IMG/VR virus record: IMGVR_UViG_3300036780_000230 | Span: 1 to 46,038 of that record | DNA length: 46,038 nucleotides | Source of the DNA: a virus | Reading direction: 5' to 3' (one strand) | In this document: positions 33,671 to 41,535 of the stretch, piece after piece | How the letters are laid out: every line of letters starts with the position of its first letter | Numbering within the stretch: the stretch's first letter is position 1 | Translations under genes and position numbers: made by a program | The notes under the pieces: model-generated | What the model was told of the DNA's origin: nothing | Seen by the model: only the letters and a program-made list of their open reading frames with translations | Databases searched by the model: none

Positions 33671-34266
33671 GGCCCCTCCAGCCTTGCGTGCTTGCGCATG
33701 TTGTCCAGTGCCCATAACGGCCGAAGGTTGGAAAAGTGAAAGCACGCCCTCTGTTGCTCAGCATCCCGCAGATCAAACGACGCGCATGGTCGAACGTGGT
33801 CTACATGCCATTGTCTACGGTTTTGCCACGACATACCTGAAAGGAAGTTGCACTCAAGATGGGCGATCAGTTGCTCGACCGAACAGCCCAGCAGCTCACG
33901 AATCTTGTAGTGCTTGATCCCGACACCGTGGTCCCGGATTGCACGCCCTATCCGCTTTCGCAAGCGGTCGGCGATATCCCAAGCAGGGTCTGAAACGCGC
34001 CGTTGTCGGCGGTTTTGGTTCCTGACCATGCGAATCGCCGGCGAGCGCTTGAGTGCGTTATCTCTGTCTTTCCTGCCGAGCCGGTATGCTGCGATCTGCT
34101 CGCGACGACTAACGGCATCCCGGTGCCACTGCGCCGCATGCAATTCGCATAGCGTCCGATTCGACCGGGCCGGCAGCCCGCAGCGAACGCATAGACTGGC
34201 GGCCCTTCGCCGCGCACGCATCCGAGCAATCGCGGCGGAGTTTTTCGGATCTTTCGAGGGGCGCAT
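33667..34266 (-). CDS. HNH endonuclease with N-terminal zinc finger
   Basis: About 199 residues, MRPSKDPKNSAAIARMRARR. CVRCGLPARSNRTLCELHAA is a four-ligand zinc finger; WHVDHVRPCASFDLRDAEQQ is the HNH centre (HVDHV...) followed by HFSNLRPLWALDN, the third helix of NUMOD-like HNH phage nucleases. Likely a mobile homing-type nuclease between the glycosyltransferase-like and ParB-like genes; overlaps both by about 4 nt. Confidence 0.85.
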   Translation of the reverse strand: MRPSKDPKNSAAIARMRARRRAASLCVRCGLPARSNRTLCELHAAQWHRDAVSRREQIAAYRLGRKDRDNALKRSPAIRMVRNQNRRQRRVSDPAWDIADRLRKRIGRAIRDHGVGIKHYKIRELLGCSVEQLIAHLECNFLSGMSWQNRRQWHVDHVRPCASFDLRDAEQQRACFHFSNLRPLWALDNMRKHARLEGP

Positions 34267-35441
34267 CAATGCCCTTGGGTCATCTCCAGATCCAGCCTTG
34301 TATCGCTGCTATCTTCGTCTCTGTCATGCGCAATCTGGCGCATCGTATCCCGGAGCTTCACAAAGGCGTCGCTGCCGTCATCGTGCAGCTGATAAAGCCC
34401 CTGGAAATCCCGCTTCAGGTGGCGCAGCGGGTCGAACCCGATCTGCGCCAGCAGGGAGTGCTTGACGGCATAGCCTCGCTCGGTTTTCCGCCCATGCCAA
34501 TTATGAAAGACGCTGCCTTCCATCACCCCGACGTTGCGCCGGATGTGCACTCGGCAGCGATGCGCCCACTCATTGACCAGTGTTTGGTAATTCGTGTGCA
34601 AATTCGGATTCATCATGCCGTCGATACGATCGACCAACGCATGCGCCGAATGCCAATCTGAACCGCCCCAGACGGCGAAGTCGATCAGGCCGCCGACCTG
34701 ATCCCAGGCCTGCCGCGTCGCCGCCCAGGCGAGGCCGGGGAACGACCGCCCGCCGTCGCCATAGCCATAGCCATAGCCATAGCCGGCATTGCAGTCGCAG
34801 CATTCGGCCCTGATCACGACCGCACCGCTGGCCGTCTTGTGGCAATGGCAGGTGCATTTGCAGCCGGTCGCCGGGTCGATCTTGGCTTCGGTCGGCTTGT
34901 CGAGCAGCCCCTCTTTCCAGGCATGGACAAAGCCGTGCCCGTTGGCGTGCGGGTAGCTCTCGGGCAGAACCTCGTAATTGGGGCCGATGTCGCGGGCATG
35001 ACTGAACATCTGCAGGAAGGCGTAGTGCTGCAGTTTGTGGATGCACTCGCCGACCCAATTGGGCCGCACGAAATGCACGTCGCTGTCGAGCCAGCAAACA
35101 TTCTGCCACCCATAGGGCAGGCTGGCGACGCCGACGTTGATCAGATTTTCCTTGAGCCAGAGCTCGTCCTTGGTGTGCAGCCCGATGTAGCGGTGCCGGA
35201 ATGCCGGGTCGCTGCCGAGCACGCCGCAATGGGCCGGGCTGCCGTCGAGCCCGCTATCGGCGAAGGCCAGCTCGCGCCGGTTGAACGCGGCCTCGACCAG
35301 GACGACGACCGCGCCGGCATCGATGAAGTGCTTGATCGCCCGCTCGGTATGCTTCCATCGGCTCTTCCATCGCCACGGGTTAAATACCGGGACGATCGCG
35401 TAGAGCGGCTCGCGCACCGCATCAGGCGTCAAATAAGGCAT
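34266..35441 (-). CDS. Glycosyltransferase-like protein
   Basis: 391 residues, MPYLTPDAVREPLYAIVPVF. An alpha/beta start (YAIVPVFNPWRWKSR), then VCWLDSDVHF, a DxD-type motif for nucleotide-sugar and metal binding. A Cys-rich insert (CKCTCHCHK, CCDCNAG) and the repeat GYGYGYGYG follow. The C-terminal part has VWGGSDWHSAHAL. It may modify phage DNA, capsid or host surface sugars; the acceptor is unknown. Confidence 0.68.
   Translation of the reverse strand: MPYLTPDAVREPLYAIVPVFNPWRWKSRWKHTERAIKHFIDAGAVVVLVEAAFNRRELAFADSGLDGSPAHCGVLGSDPAFRHRYIGLHTKDELWLKENLINVGVASLPYGWQNVCWLDSDVHFVRPNWVGECIHKLQHYAFLQMFSHARDIGPNYEVLPESYPHANGHGFVHAWKEGLLDKPTEAKIDPATGCKCTCHCHKTASGAVVIRAECCDCNAGYGYGYGYGDGGRSFPGLAWAATRQAWDQVGGLIDFAVWGGSDWHSAHALVDRIDGMMNPNLHTNYQTLVNEWAHRCRVHIRRNVGVMEGSVFHNWHGRKTERGYAVKHSLLAQIGFDPLRHLKRDFQGLYQLHDDGSDAFVKLRDTMRQIAHDRDEDSSDTRLDLEMTQGH
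34759..34788. repeat. Hexamer microsatellite in the glycosyltransferase-like gene
   Basis: About four copies of CATAGC in a row encode GYGYGYGYG. Copy changes by six bases would keep frame and change only the number of Gly-Tyr pairs. Confidence 0.7.
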
Positions 35442-35470
35442 GATCCGACCTGTGGCTGGAGGAAGGCTGA

Positions 35471-35866
35471 ATGAACCATTGCGGGGACTGCGCGCTGTGC
35501 TGCCGGCTGCTGGCGGTCACCGAACTGGACAAGCCGCGCGACAGCTGGTGCCGGCATTGCCGGCCGGCCGCCGCAGCACCGTGCACGATCTATGGCACCC
35601 GGCCGCAGCCGTGCCGCCAGTTCGAGTGCCTATGGTTGGAGCACCGGCAGACGCCGGGTCTGGAAGCGCTGCCGACCGCGCTGCGCCCGAATCGCTGTCA
35701 TGTGATGTTCACCGGCGACGGGGCGGGCGGGCTGTTGGCGCATGTCGACCCGGACCATCCCGACGCCTGGAAGCGGCCGCTGCCGGCCGGGATCATCGCC
35801 CGCGCCCGGCAGGCCGGCGATCCGGTGACGATCCGCTGCGGCGAGCGCAGCTGGCGGTTGACCTGA
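35471..35866 (+). CDS. YkgJ-like Cys-cluster protein
   Basis: 131 residues. MNHCGDCALCCRLLAV starts with the CxxCxxxC-type group of the YkgJ/UPF0153 family, followed by WCRHCRPAAAAPCTIYGTRP and CRQFECLWL. These Cys likely bind a metal or iron-sulphur centre. Family function unknown. GGAGGAAGG precedes the ATG; it diverges from the glycosyltransferase-like gene. Confidence 0.82.
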   Translation: MNHCGDCALCCRLLAVTELDKPRDSWCRHCRPAAAAPCTIYGTRPQPCRQFECLWLEHRQTPGLEALPTALRPNRCHVMFTGDGAGGLLAHVDPDHPDAWKRPLPAGIIARARQAGDPVTIRCGERSWRLT

Positions 35867-35873
35867 CCCCCAA

Positions 35874-35889
35874 TGTACCTGCGGTACAA
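35874..35889. other. Small inverted repeat between convergent genes
   Basis: TGTACC-TGC-GGTACA lies 8-20 bases after the stop of the YkgJ-like gene and before the end of the leftward gene. It could be a short bidirectional terminator or an operator; there is no T-run. Confidence 0.3.
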
Positions 35890-35895
35890 TGAATC

Positions 35896-36147
35896 CTAGC
35901 AGTTGCCGCCGTGCGGCTGACGAAAGCCGGGATGCACCATGCGCTGCAGGCAGCCTTCGCAGAAGGCCGGCGCCGCGGCCGGCGGGATCAGCCGGCGGCC
36001 GTGCTCGGTGATCACCAGGAGTCCCTGGTCGGTCGGCAGCCAGTGCAGGTAATCGGGCGGGGTCACCACCGGTTGCGGCTGGCCGCGCTCGACCAGGTCG
36101 GCGGCCAGCGCGCCGGCATAGTCGGCCTCGTCGCTGCGGTCGTCCAT
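35896..36147 (-). CDS. Small Cys/His protein, 83 aa
   Basis: MDDRSDEADYAGALAADLVE, with AGGGA eight bases before. The C-terminus FCEGCLQRMVHPGFRQPHGG plus C gives a possible metal site. A start at 36186 would overlap the upstream stop by ATGA and add 13 residues; the choice is uncertain. Confidence 0.55.
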   Translation of the reverse strand: MDDRSDEADYAGALAADLVERGQPQPVVTPPDYLHWLPTDQGLLVITEHGRRLIPPAAAPAFCEGCLQRMVHPGFRQPHGGNC

Positions 36148-36182
36148 GTCAGCATCCCTGCCGAGTGCTCCACGTGAAACCA

Positions 36183-36392
36183 TCATGCGGCACGGCGCGC
36201 CCGACGGGCGCGGGCGGCGATCTTGCAGCGCAGCCGGTAGAGGGCGCGGCCGATCTTGATCTGGCCGAGGCCGATCTCTTCGAGAATCTCGCGCGCATGC
36301 ACCGCCCGGTCGCGGCGATCGCCGGCCTTGATCCGGGCCATGCTCTCGGCCGCCAGCAAGCCGGTGAGCAGCCGTAAATCCTGTGGGACCAT
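36183..36392 (-). CDS. Small basic helical protein, 69 aa
   Basis: MVPQDLRLLTGLLAAESMAR, ending KIAARARRARRAA; GGGAGAGC precedes it. Two helices and a strongly basic tail, possibly nucleic-acid binding. Coupled to the gene that follows. Confidence 0.6.
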   Translation of the reverse strand: MVPQDLRLLTGLLAAESMARIKAGDRRDRAVHAREILEEIGLGQIKIGRALYRLRCKIAARARRARRAA

Positions 36393-36428
36393 CGCCGCTC
36401 TCCCGGATTGCAGAAGTGAGGGATAGGG

Positions 36429-36686
36429 ATGCCGCTCAACGACGCGCAGCGCCGCCGCCTGTCGCAAGACCTCAAGCGCATCGCCAAGGTGATCGAGCGC
36501 GAGCTCGAGCGCGCCACCGGTCAGTCGGTCGGCTTCAGCCTGGTGATCTGGGGCGCCTTCGGCGAGGACCGGATGATCCAGTATGTCGCCAATGTCGCGC
36601 GCGAGGACGCCGCCCGGCACATGCTCGGTCTGCTCGAGGCCTGGGACGAGGGCATGCCCGACATCGCCTTCCACGACCGCCACTGA
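36429..36686 (+). CDS. Small hypothetical protein, 85 aa
   Basis: MPLNDAQRRRLSQDLKRIAK, then strands (GFSLVIWGAFGEDRMIQYVA) and a helix. GAGGGA precedes the start. Regular alpha/beta pattern, unknown function. First of five or so small rightward genes before the integrase. Confidence 0.65.
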   Translation: MPLNDAQRRRLSQDLKRIAKVIERELERATGQSVGFSLVIWGAFGEDRMIQYVANVAREDAARHMLGLLEAWDEGMPDIAFHDRH

Positions 36687-36736
36687 GGGGGCCGCGTAAC
36701 TTTCCGCCGCCTCGTTTGCGGGAGCAAAATGTAAAC

Positions 36737-36940
36737 ATGGCCGAAGCGAATGCCGCGATCGACTATGCCGACGCCGCCACCGGCGCCTGGCTGGGACGCG
36801 ACCTCTATTACGATCCCGGGCTCGATCCCGGGTCGTGGCTGGCGCAGTGGCAAAACCGGCACGAGCTGGGCGGCTGGCATCGGCATCTGGCCTATGGCTG
36901 CGGCCATGCGATTTTCCGATTTGGTACAAAATCACCGTGA
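36737..36940 (+). CDS. Small hypothetical protein, 67 aa
   Basis: MAEANAAIDYADAATGAWLG; Trp- and Tyr-rich (DLYYDPGLDPGSWLAQWQNR). GGGAG is 14 bases upstream, rather far. Stop overlaps the next start (GTGA). Confidence 0.55.
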   Translation: MAEANAAIDYADAATGAWLGRDLYYDPGLDPGSWLAQWQNRHELGGWHRHLAYGCGHAIFRFGTKSP

Positions 36941-37125
36941 GCCACGGACACTGCCCGCGCGGGTGTGAGCATCCCCAAGCGTTCTTCCGGCTGGAAGAGG
37001 GTTACCGGATCGTCGAATTGTGCGGGCTGTGCTGGCACTTTTCCGGTGTGCGCAGCATCATGGTGCCGTGCACACCGGAGATCTGCCCGGATGAGCGAGC
37101 GGGACCGCGGCCGGCCGGCGCCTGA
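36937..37125 (+). CDS. Small Cys-rich protein, GTG start
   Basis: 62 residues, VSHGHCPRGCEHPQAFFRLE. HCPRGC and LCGLCWHFSG give a four-Cys zinc-ribbon pattern like small phage proteins; also CTPEIC. GTGA coupling to the preceding gene. Overlaps the next gene by 35 nt. Confidence 0.6.
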   Translation: MSHGHCPRGCEHPQAFFRLEEGYRIVELCGLCWHFSGVRSIMVPCTPEICPDERAGPRPAGA

Positions 37126-37324
37126 CGACGTCCGCCGCCTGATGCACGACCTGTCGCCGCCGGCGATCGCCCGGCAGCTGCACCGGCCGGTGGCCGAGAT
37201 CCGCCGGATCATCGCCGATCACGAGCTCTACTGTTTCGGCCGCATGGCCGCCGTCGCGCTGCAATCCTTTGCCGGCTCGCTCGGCGCGGCGCCGACCAAG
37301 CCGCGGCGAGTCGGCCGGCGCTGA
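37091..37324 (+). CDS. Helix-turn-helix-like protein, 77 aa
   Basis: MSERDRGRPAPDDVRRLMHD. LSPPAIARQLHRPVAEIRRI fits a helix-turn-helix of the resolvase or sigma-like kind; basic tail PTKPRRVGRR. GGAG lies eight bases before the ATG. Possible regulator near the integrase. Confidence 0.6.
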   Translation: MSERDRGRPAPDDVRRLMHDLSPPAIARQLHRPVAEIRRIIADHELYCFGRMAAVALQSFAGSLGAAPTKPRRVGRR

Positions 37325-37542
37325 CGATTGCCAAAAGCGACAAAAGCGACAAAAGCGACAAAACCCTACCGGAGCGCGCGCTGGCGCTGTGGCAGGAACG
37401 CGAGCGGCGCTTTCCGTCGCGGCTGCGCCGCATGGTCCCCGACGCGATCGACCACGCCACCGGCGCCTGGGCGCTGATGTTGCGCGAAGCCGCCCACCTT
37501 CAGCCGCCACACCGCCACAAGCCGCAGAAACGCTGGCTTTGA
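37321..37542 (+). CDS. Small basic protein with KSD repeats, unusual start
   Basis: The frame reads (L)TIAKSDKSDKSDKTLPERAL and ends QKRWL at 37542. The last 55 residues look genuine, but no ATG, GTG or TTG is in frame at the 5' end; CTG 37321 or ATT 37327 would have to serve. A 9-bp tandem repeat AAAAGCGAC encodes the KSD run. A slip in this repeat or a programmed shift from the preceding gene are alternatives. Confidence 0.45.
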   Translation: MTIAKSDKSDKSDKTLPERALALWQERERRFPSRLRRMVPDAIDHATGAWALMLREAAHLQPPHRHKPQKRWL

Positions 37543-37551
37543 TGTGGCGGC

Positions 37552-38535
37552 TCAGAGCCCGACCGCCTTCGAGGCCGGGTTCGAAAAGATCTTGCCGGCC
37601 TGGACGTAGCGGCGGGCGACCTCGACCGAGCGGTGCCGCGACTGCTGCATGATCAGCGCCAGGTCGGCGCCGCCGGCGGCGGCCGCGGTGCAGAACCCGC
37701 TGCGCAGGCTGTGCCCGGCGTAGAGCGCCGGGTCGAGCCCAACCCGGGCAACGGCGCGCTTGATGATTCGGGAAACGCCGTCGCCGGTGAGTCGCTCACC
37801 GAGCCTGCTGCCCTTCCAGATCACCCGAAACAGCGGTTCGGCGGCGATTTCGCCGGGTCCGACTGCAACAACCGGCCGATTTACTGCGACAAGGGCCGAA
37901 ATCCATTGCTCCAGCGCCGCCACCGGGCAGGTCACCCGGCGCGAACGCGGGATGCCGATGGTTTCGCCAATACCGGCCTGGTCGGTCTTTGAACGCCGGA
38001 TCAGGATCGCGGCGCCCTGGGTGTTGAGTTTTATGTCAACGAGGTCGAGGGCGGCGAGCTCGGAGCGGCGGAAGGCGCCGGCGAAGCCGACCAGCAGCAG
38101 CGCGCGATCGCGGGTCCCGGCCAGGGTATGCGGCAGCTTCTGCAGGACGCGCCGCAAATCGTCGGGCGACAATGCGGTCTTGGCGACGCTGCGGCTGCCG
38201 AGCTGGCGGCGGATCCCGGCCAGAACCTCGCTGACCGCCGGATGCTTCAAATCGAGATGCAGGCCGGCGAGCTTGTGCGCGACCGCGATCGCCGACAGCC
38301 GCCGGCGCAGGCTCGCCACCTTCAGCCGCTCGCTGCGGGCGGCCAGGTAGAGGCCGACGGTCTGCGGCGACGCCGGCAGCGCCGTCTGCCCGGCCGCGCC
38401 GCACCAGGTCGTGAAATCGGTCCAGTCGGCGCGATAAGCGCGCAGGGTCGCCGGCGCCCGGGTGGCCCGGGCGAAATCCTGGGCGCGGCCCGCGAGCTCT
38501 TCCAGAGTGAGCAACGGCGCCGGCATCTGGGCCAT
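37552..38535 (-). CDS. int: Tyrosine recombinase / phage integrase
   Basis: 327 residues from MAQMPAPLLTLEELAGRAQD, behind GGAGG. N-terminal SAM-like core-binding domain (about 1-110), then the catalytic domain with Arg156 in GAFRRSEL, H275-S-L-R278 in GHSLRSGF, His301 and nucleophile Tyr310 in HRSVEVARRYVQAG. It would insert phage DNA at a host site and marks the phage as temperate. attP has not been located; repeats at 38693-38747 upstream are candidates for arm sites. Related in style to integrases of alphaproteobacterial phages and to the XerC/D fold. Confidence 0.92.
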   Translation of the reverse strand: MAQMPAPLLTLEELAGRAQDFARATRAPATLRAYRADWTDFTTWCGAAGQTALPASPQTVGLYLAARSERLKVASLRRRLSAIAVAHKLAGLHLDLKHPAVSEVLAGIRRQLGSRSVAKTALSPDDLRRVLQKLPHTLAGTRDRALLLVGFAGAFRRSELAALDLVDIKLNTQGAAILIRRSKTDQAGIGETIGIPRSRRVTCPVAALEQWISALVAVNRPVVAVGPGEIAAEPLFRVIWKGSRLGERLTGDGVSRIIKRAVARVGLDPALYAGHSLRSGFCTAAAAGGADLALIMQQSRHRSVEVARRYVQAGKIFSNPASKAVGL

Positions 38536-38692
38536 CCGCGCCGCCTCCGATAATCCCAAAAAAGTCAATGATTTGAAGGGTTTTTCCTGCCGCGATACAT
38601 CCCTGTTCTCACGCCCGCAGCCGGGCGGTTTTGGCCGCCGGTTTTTGGTCGCGATAACCGAGTCCCACCCCGACACCGACACCGAAAGCAAC

Positions 38693-38747
38693 TTTGTAAA
38701 TTTGCCCCGACGGCTACCGGTTTGTAATTTTGCCCCGAGGCTACCGG
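38693..38747. repeat. Two 27-28-bp direct repeats upstream of the integrase
   Basis: TTTGTAAATTTGCCCCGACG plus GCTACCGG (38693-38720) is followed immediately by a near copy with TTTGTAATTTTGCCCCGAGG plus CTACCGG (38721-38747). AT-rich against a GC-rich background, 160-210 bp from the integrase start. Could be integrase arm sites, operators, or an att core. The second copy enters the end of the next gene. Confidence 0.6.
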
Positions 38748-39130
38748 CCGCCGGCGAGGCCGTAGAACGCGGCGAAATCGCGCTTCTGGATCGCGGCGAT
38801 GGTCTGCTTGAGCCGCTCGAGGTCGACGCCCGGCGCCAGGTGGATCTCCGGCGGCAGGATCACCGTCTCCATAGCCCAAGGCTGGCATCCCTCCGCGCTG
38901 CCGAGGCGCTGGGGCGGGGTGTAGGCCTCGCCGCGGGCGGTCGCCCGGGTCGCCGCCATCAGCGCGTCCTGGCGGTCCGCGGCGCGCTGCGCGCTGCTGA
39001 AATGCCAGCAGGCGGCGGCGTTCCAGCAGGCGGCCAGCTTGCCGAAATCGAGCTGGCCCGGGTCGCACACCGCGTTGAGCGCGCCGCTCTTGAGCAGCGC
39101 TTGCAGCATCTCGGCCGACGGTGTCGCCAT
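38741..39130 (-). CDS. Hypothetical protein, 129 aa
   Basis: From MATPSAEMLQALLKSGALNA; Ala-rich helices, a Cys/Trp/His patch AACWNAAACWHFSSAQR, and IAAIQKRDFAAFYGLAGGR at the end. It lies upstream of the integrase with a 205-bp gap. No family recognised. Confidence 0.6.
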   Translation of the reverse strand: MATPSAEMLQALLKSGALNAVCDPGQLDFGKLAACWNAAACWHFSSAQRAADRQDALMAATRATARGEAYTPPQRLGSAEGCQPWAMETVILPPEIHLAPGVDLERLKQTIAAIQKRDFAAFYGLAGGR

Positions 39131-39174
39131 AAATGTTCTCACACGTCCGAGCCGGTCCCGGATCGGCGCATAGG

Positions 39175-39870
39175 CTATCGGCGGCGCCGTTTGTGGTGGT
39201 GCGGGACGACGACGACGAGCGCCGCGGCTTCGGCCGTCAGCCGCTGGGCCCGCGCCAGGGCCAGCGCCGCAATCGAGTCGGCGAGATCGATCGCCGGCGC
39301 CTCGTCGGCTGCCGCCCGCATGCCGAGTTCACGGGCCAGGATGTCGAGCCCGCTTTGCAGCGCCTCGAGTTCGCGCTTGTCGGCGCGCAGCCCGTCCGGG
39401 GTGCGGCGTCGGTCGATGTCGAGAAAGCGCGGCCAGTGGCCGTAGATGACGATGTTGTGCACCGCACGGAAGACGCCGGCCCCGGCCGCCTTCAGCGCAT
39501 CGCGGCAGCGCAGGTAGCGCGCCTTGCGCTCGGCGGCGCGCTTGGGATCGTCATCGAGCTCGCCCAGGCCGATCGTCGCCGGCCCCGACGCCACCAGGTT
39601 GGTGATGCAACTCTGCGGCCGGCGGAACGGGTCGTTGAGGAAGTGCAGGCTCGCATACCACACGCCGGCGGAGTGCTCGCTGGGGCGGATCAAGGCGCGC
39701 GCCAGGATCAGCGACAACGGGTTTTCAGTGCGGAAGTCACGCTCCGCCCCGGCGCTCTCGAGCGCCTGCAGGCGACGGGCGAGCAGGCCAGGCGCGCCGC
39801 GATCGGCTTTGATCTCGCCGTTGCGGTAGCGCTCGACGCCATGGTTCGGCGGCCGTCCACGCTTGCTCAA
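39175..39870 (-). CDS. Hypothetical basic protein, 231 aa
   Basis: MSKRGRPPNHGVERYRNGEI; the first residues resemble an AT-hook-like GRPP. The middle is helical, RKARYLRCRDALKAAGAGVF, and the tail is VVVPHHHKRRRR. Directly downstream of a strong leftward promoter (39945-39973), so it may be expressed early or in lysogeny. Function unknown. Confidence 0.6.
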   Translation of the reverse strand: MSKRGRPPNHGVERYRNGEIKADRGAPGLLARRLQALESAGAERDFRTENPLSLILARALIRPSEHSAGVWYASLHFLNDPFRRPQSCITNLVASGPATIGLGELDDDPKRAAERKARYLRCRDALKAAGAGVFRAVHNIVIYGHWPRFLDIDRRRTPDGLRADKRELEALQSGLDILARELGMRAAADEAPAIDLADSIAALALARAQRLTAEAAALVVVVPHHHKRRRR

Positions 39871-39944
39871 CGCACGATACCAGGCACTCCCTTGTCAAAG
39901 GGGCGGGCACGGATTCAGCAACGTGGGAATTTCAGGAGGCGGCG

Positions 39945-39973
39945 ACAGTATCACAATGTGCTCCTGTTGTCAA
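39945..39973 (-). promoter_or_regulatory. Strong leftward sigma-70-type promoter
   Basis: On the minus strand TTGACA (complement of 39968-39973), 17 bp, then TACTGT (complement of 39945-39950). It is the best promoter match in the window and faces the 39175-39870 gene, the 38741 gene and the integrase. The gap 39871-40091 otherwise holds only the hairpin at 40007-40034. Confidence 0.65.
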
Positions 39974-40006
39974 TGAATCCCTGGCATGGTTAAAGACGCG
40001 CCGCCT

Positions 40007-40034
40007 AAAACCCGCCCTTTTTTCTCGGGTTTTT
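40007..40034. terminator. Bidirectional intrinsic terminator
   Basis: AAAACCCG (40007-40014) pairs with CGGGTTTT (40026-40033), an 8-bp stem with an 11-nt loop and a T-run on the plus side; on the minus side TTTT is part of the stem. It lies between the end of the leftward 40092 gene and the leftward promoter, so it most likely ends the 46-40 kb transcript. Confidence 0.55.
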
Positions 40035-40091
40035 AGTTAACCATCCCAATGGAAAATGCTGAATGTTCCCGCCTGTTTAATACGGCTACTT

Positions 40092-40781
40092 TCACACTTC
40101 ACCGAGCCGGTGCTGCAGGCGGAGGCTGTCGAGCATCCCCTCGATCTGTCGGAGTTCGAGCGGCGGCATCAGCTCCTCGACCTTGGGCAGGGTGTCGAAA
40201 AACGCCCGCGCCGCGGCCGAGGTCAGACCGTGCGAGGCGATCTCGGTCTGCATCTCGACGCTGATCATCTCGATGCGCACGCAGGCGGCCTTCTCGATCG
40301 CCGCGATCCGCGCCTTGGCGGTGCGCCGCAATTCGGCCTGGCGCTGGACGACTGCGCCGGCGCCGCGGCCCTGCCAGTAGAGCGATAGCGTCGGGGCGAA
40401 CTCGTCGGGGATGCCGAGCTCGCGGCAGCGTTCGGCGATGAGCCTGACCGCTTCGGTGGCGGCCTCGGTCGCAGCGGCGTGCGCCCGGCGCCAGACCTCG
40501 TCCTGATTGTAGTGGTAGATGCTGGCCATCTGCTGCTCGAAGTCGGCGAGCAGCTCGGCCGAGCGCTGCGCCGCCGCACTCTTGAGCACCTTCTCGCGCT
40601 GGCGGATCAGCCGGTGCAGGTCCTCGCGCTCGCCCCTGGTCATCGGCGGCCCGCCCAGGTCGCTTATCGACTTTTCTATCTCGACCGGCGGGGCGGGTCG
40701 GGTTGCGACGAGGGCGCGGGTTCGACTCGGTTTCGGGTGGTTTTCAACCGGGCCCGGCGGTTGTCGGCCGGTGCGCTTCAC
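40092..40781 (-). CDS. Hypothetical helical protein, GTG start
   Basis: About 229 residues starting VKRTGRQPPGPVENHPKPSR, behind GAGGAACCCAG; the GTG overlaps the previous stop (GTGA). The first 45 residues are unstructured, then long coiled helices (MTRGEREDLHRLIRQREKVL, and ELRRTAKARIAAIEKAACVR). It may be a nucleoid-, membrane- or scaffold-associated protein; no family found. ATG 40643 is an alternative start. Confidence 0.6.
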   Translation of the reverse strand: MKRTGRQPPGPVENHPKPSRTRALVATRPAPPVEIEKSISDLGGPPMTRGEREDLHRLIRQREKVLKSAAAQRSAELLADFEQQMASIYHYNQDEVWRRAHAAATEAATEAVRLIAERCRELGIPDEFAPTLSLYWQGRGAGAVVQRQAELRRTAKARIAAIEKAACVRIEMISVEMQTEIASHGLTSAAARAFFDTLPKVEELMPPLELRQIEGMLDSLRLQHRLGEV

Positions 40782-41038
40782 CTGGGTTCCTCGACGAGCC
40801 GATCCTCGGCGCGCGCCAGCAGCTCGGCATCGCGCACCAGCTTGCGCCACACCGTCGGGGTGCAGATTTGGCGGCCCCGCGCATGCCAGCGGCAGCGATC
40901 GGGGTCGACCGCGACCCCGGTATCGAAGCACACGAACGGGCCGTCGGTGCTTTGGATCGCGCCGACGACGATGATCTCGCCTTCGGCCGTGCGCCAGTGA
41001 TCGGAGAGCACCGGGCTTTCAATCGGGTCGCGCATCAT
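40778..41038 (-). CDS. Small beta-type hypothetical protein, 86 aa
   Basis: MMRDPIESPVLSDHWRTAEG; beta strands (GEIIVVGAIQSTDGPFVCFD) then CRWHARGRQICTPTVWRKL, a helix with basic residues. Overlaps the neighbours on both sides. No clear ribosome-binding site. Unknown function. Confidence 0.55.
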   Translation of the reverse strand: MMRDPIESPVLSDHWRTAEGEIIVVGAIQSTDGPFVCFDTGVAVDPDRCRWHARGRQICTPTVWRKLVRDAELLARAEDRLVEEPR

Positions 41039-41351
41039 CGTCGCGCGCGTAGAGCGTGCCGTAATTGTCGCCCTCGACAACCAGGCGGAAGCCGAGGCCG
41101 GCCACGTTCTTCAGCCGCACCCGCGCGGTGTCGTCGGCCCAGCCGACCGCGACATAGGCGTCCATCGTCCCCGTCCCCTGGCAGCAGCCATAGGTGCGCA
41201 CGCCGGGGATCCCGTTCAGCTCTATGACCAGCTCGGCGACGCCCTCGTCGACATCGGCCCAGACCTGCACCGGCACCGTGCGATGCGGGCGGTTGGCGAG
41301 CTGTTCGACAAGCTGCTGGCGCGCGTCCTGCAGCGCGGCCGGTTCACTCAT
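41019..41351 (-). CDS. Hypothetical protein with GCCQG motif, 110 aa
   Basis: MSEPAALQDARQQLVEQLAN; a helix, then beta strands with VRTYGCCQGTGTMDAYVAVG, a Cys-Cys-Gln centre seen in small phage proteins of unknown role. Overlaps the next gene by four bases. Confidence 0.65.
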   Translation of the reverse strand: MSEPAALQDARQQLVEQLANRPHRTVPVQVWADVDEGVAELVIELNGIPGVRTYGCCQGTGTMDAYVAVGWADDTARVRLKNVAGLGFRLVVEGDNYGTLYARDDDARPD

Positions 41352-41530
41352 TCGGCGGGTTCGCCGGCAGTGTCTCTTTTTTCGAGAGAAGCCAGCAGCT
41401 CATCGCGAAGGCGTTCAAACGATGGATCATGGCCTCGCATGCGCACCCGCTTCGTGAGTTCGGCGAGCAGCTCGAGCTGCACTGCTATCGGCATCGCGCC
41501 TAGACGCGCGCCCAATTCCTCTGCGCTCAT
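41348..41530 (-). CDS. Small helical protein, 60 aa
   Basis: MSAEELGARLGAMPIAVQLE; charged helices to EKRDTAGEPAE. A TTG three codons upstream overlaps the preceding stop (TTGA) and is an alternative start. Unknown function. Confidence 0.55.
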   Translation of the reverse strand: MSAEELGARLGAMPIAVQLELLAELTKRVRMRGHDPSFERLRDELLASLEKRDTAGEPAE

Positions 41531-41535
41531 GCTTT

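Noticed and set aside
34759-34788. Phase-variable on/off switch
   Set aside because: The repeat unit is six bases, so changes in copy number keep the frame and cannot switch the gene off.
37321-37350. A CUGACGA match as a further hammerhead
   Set aside because: No GAAA, no stem III and no GUC in suitable places; a second CUGACGA at about 37123 fails in the same way.
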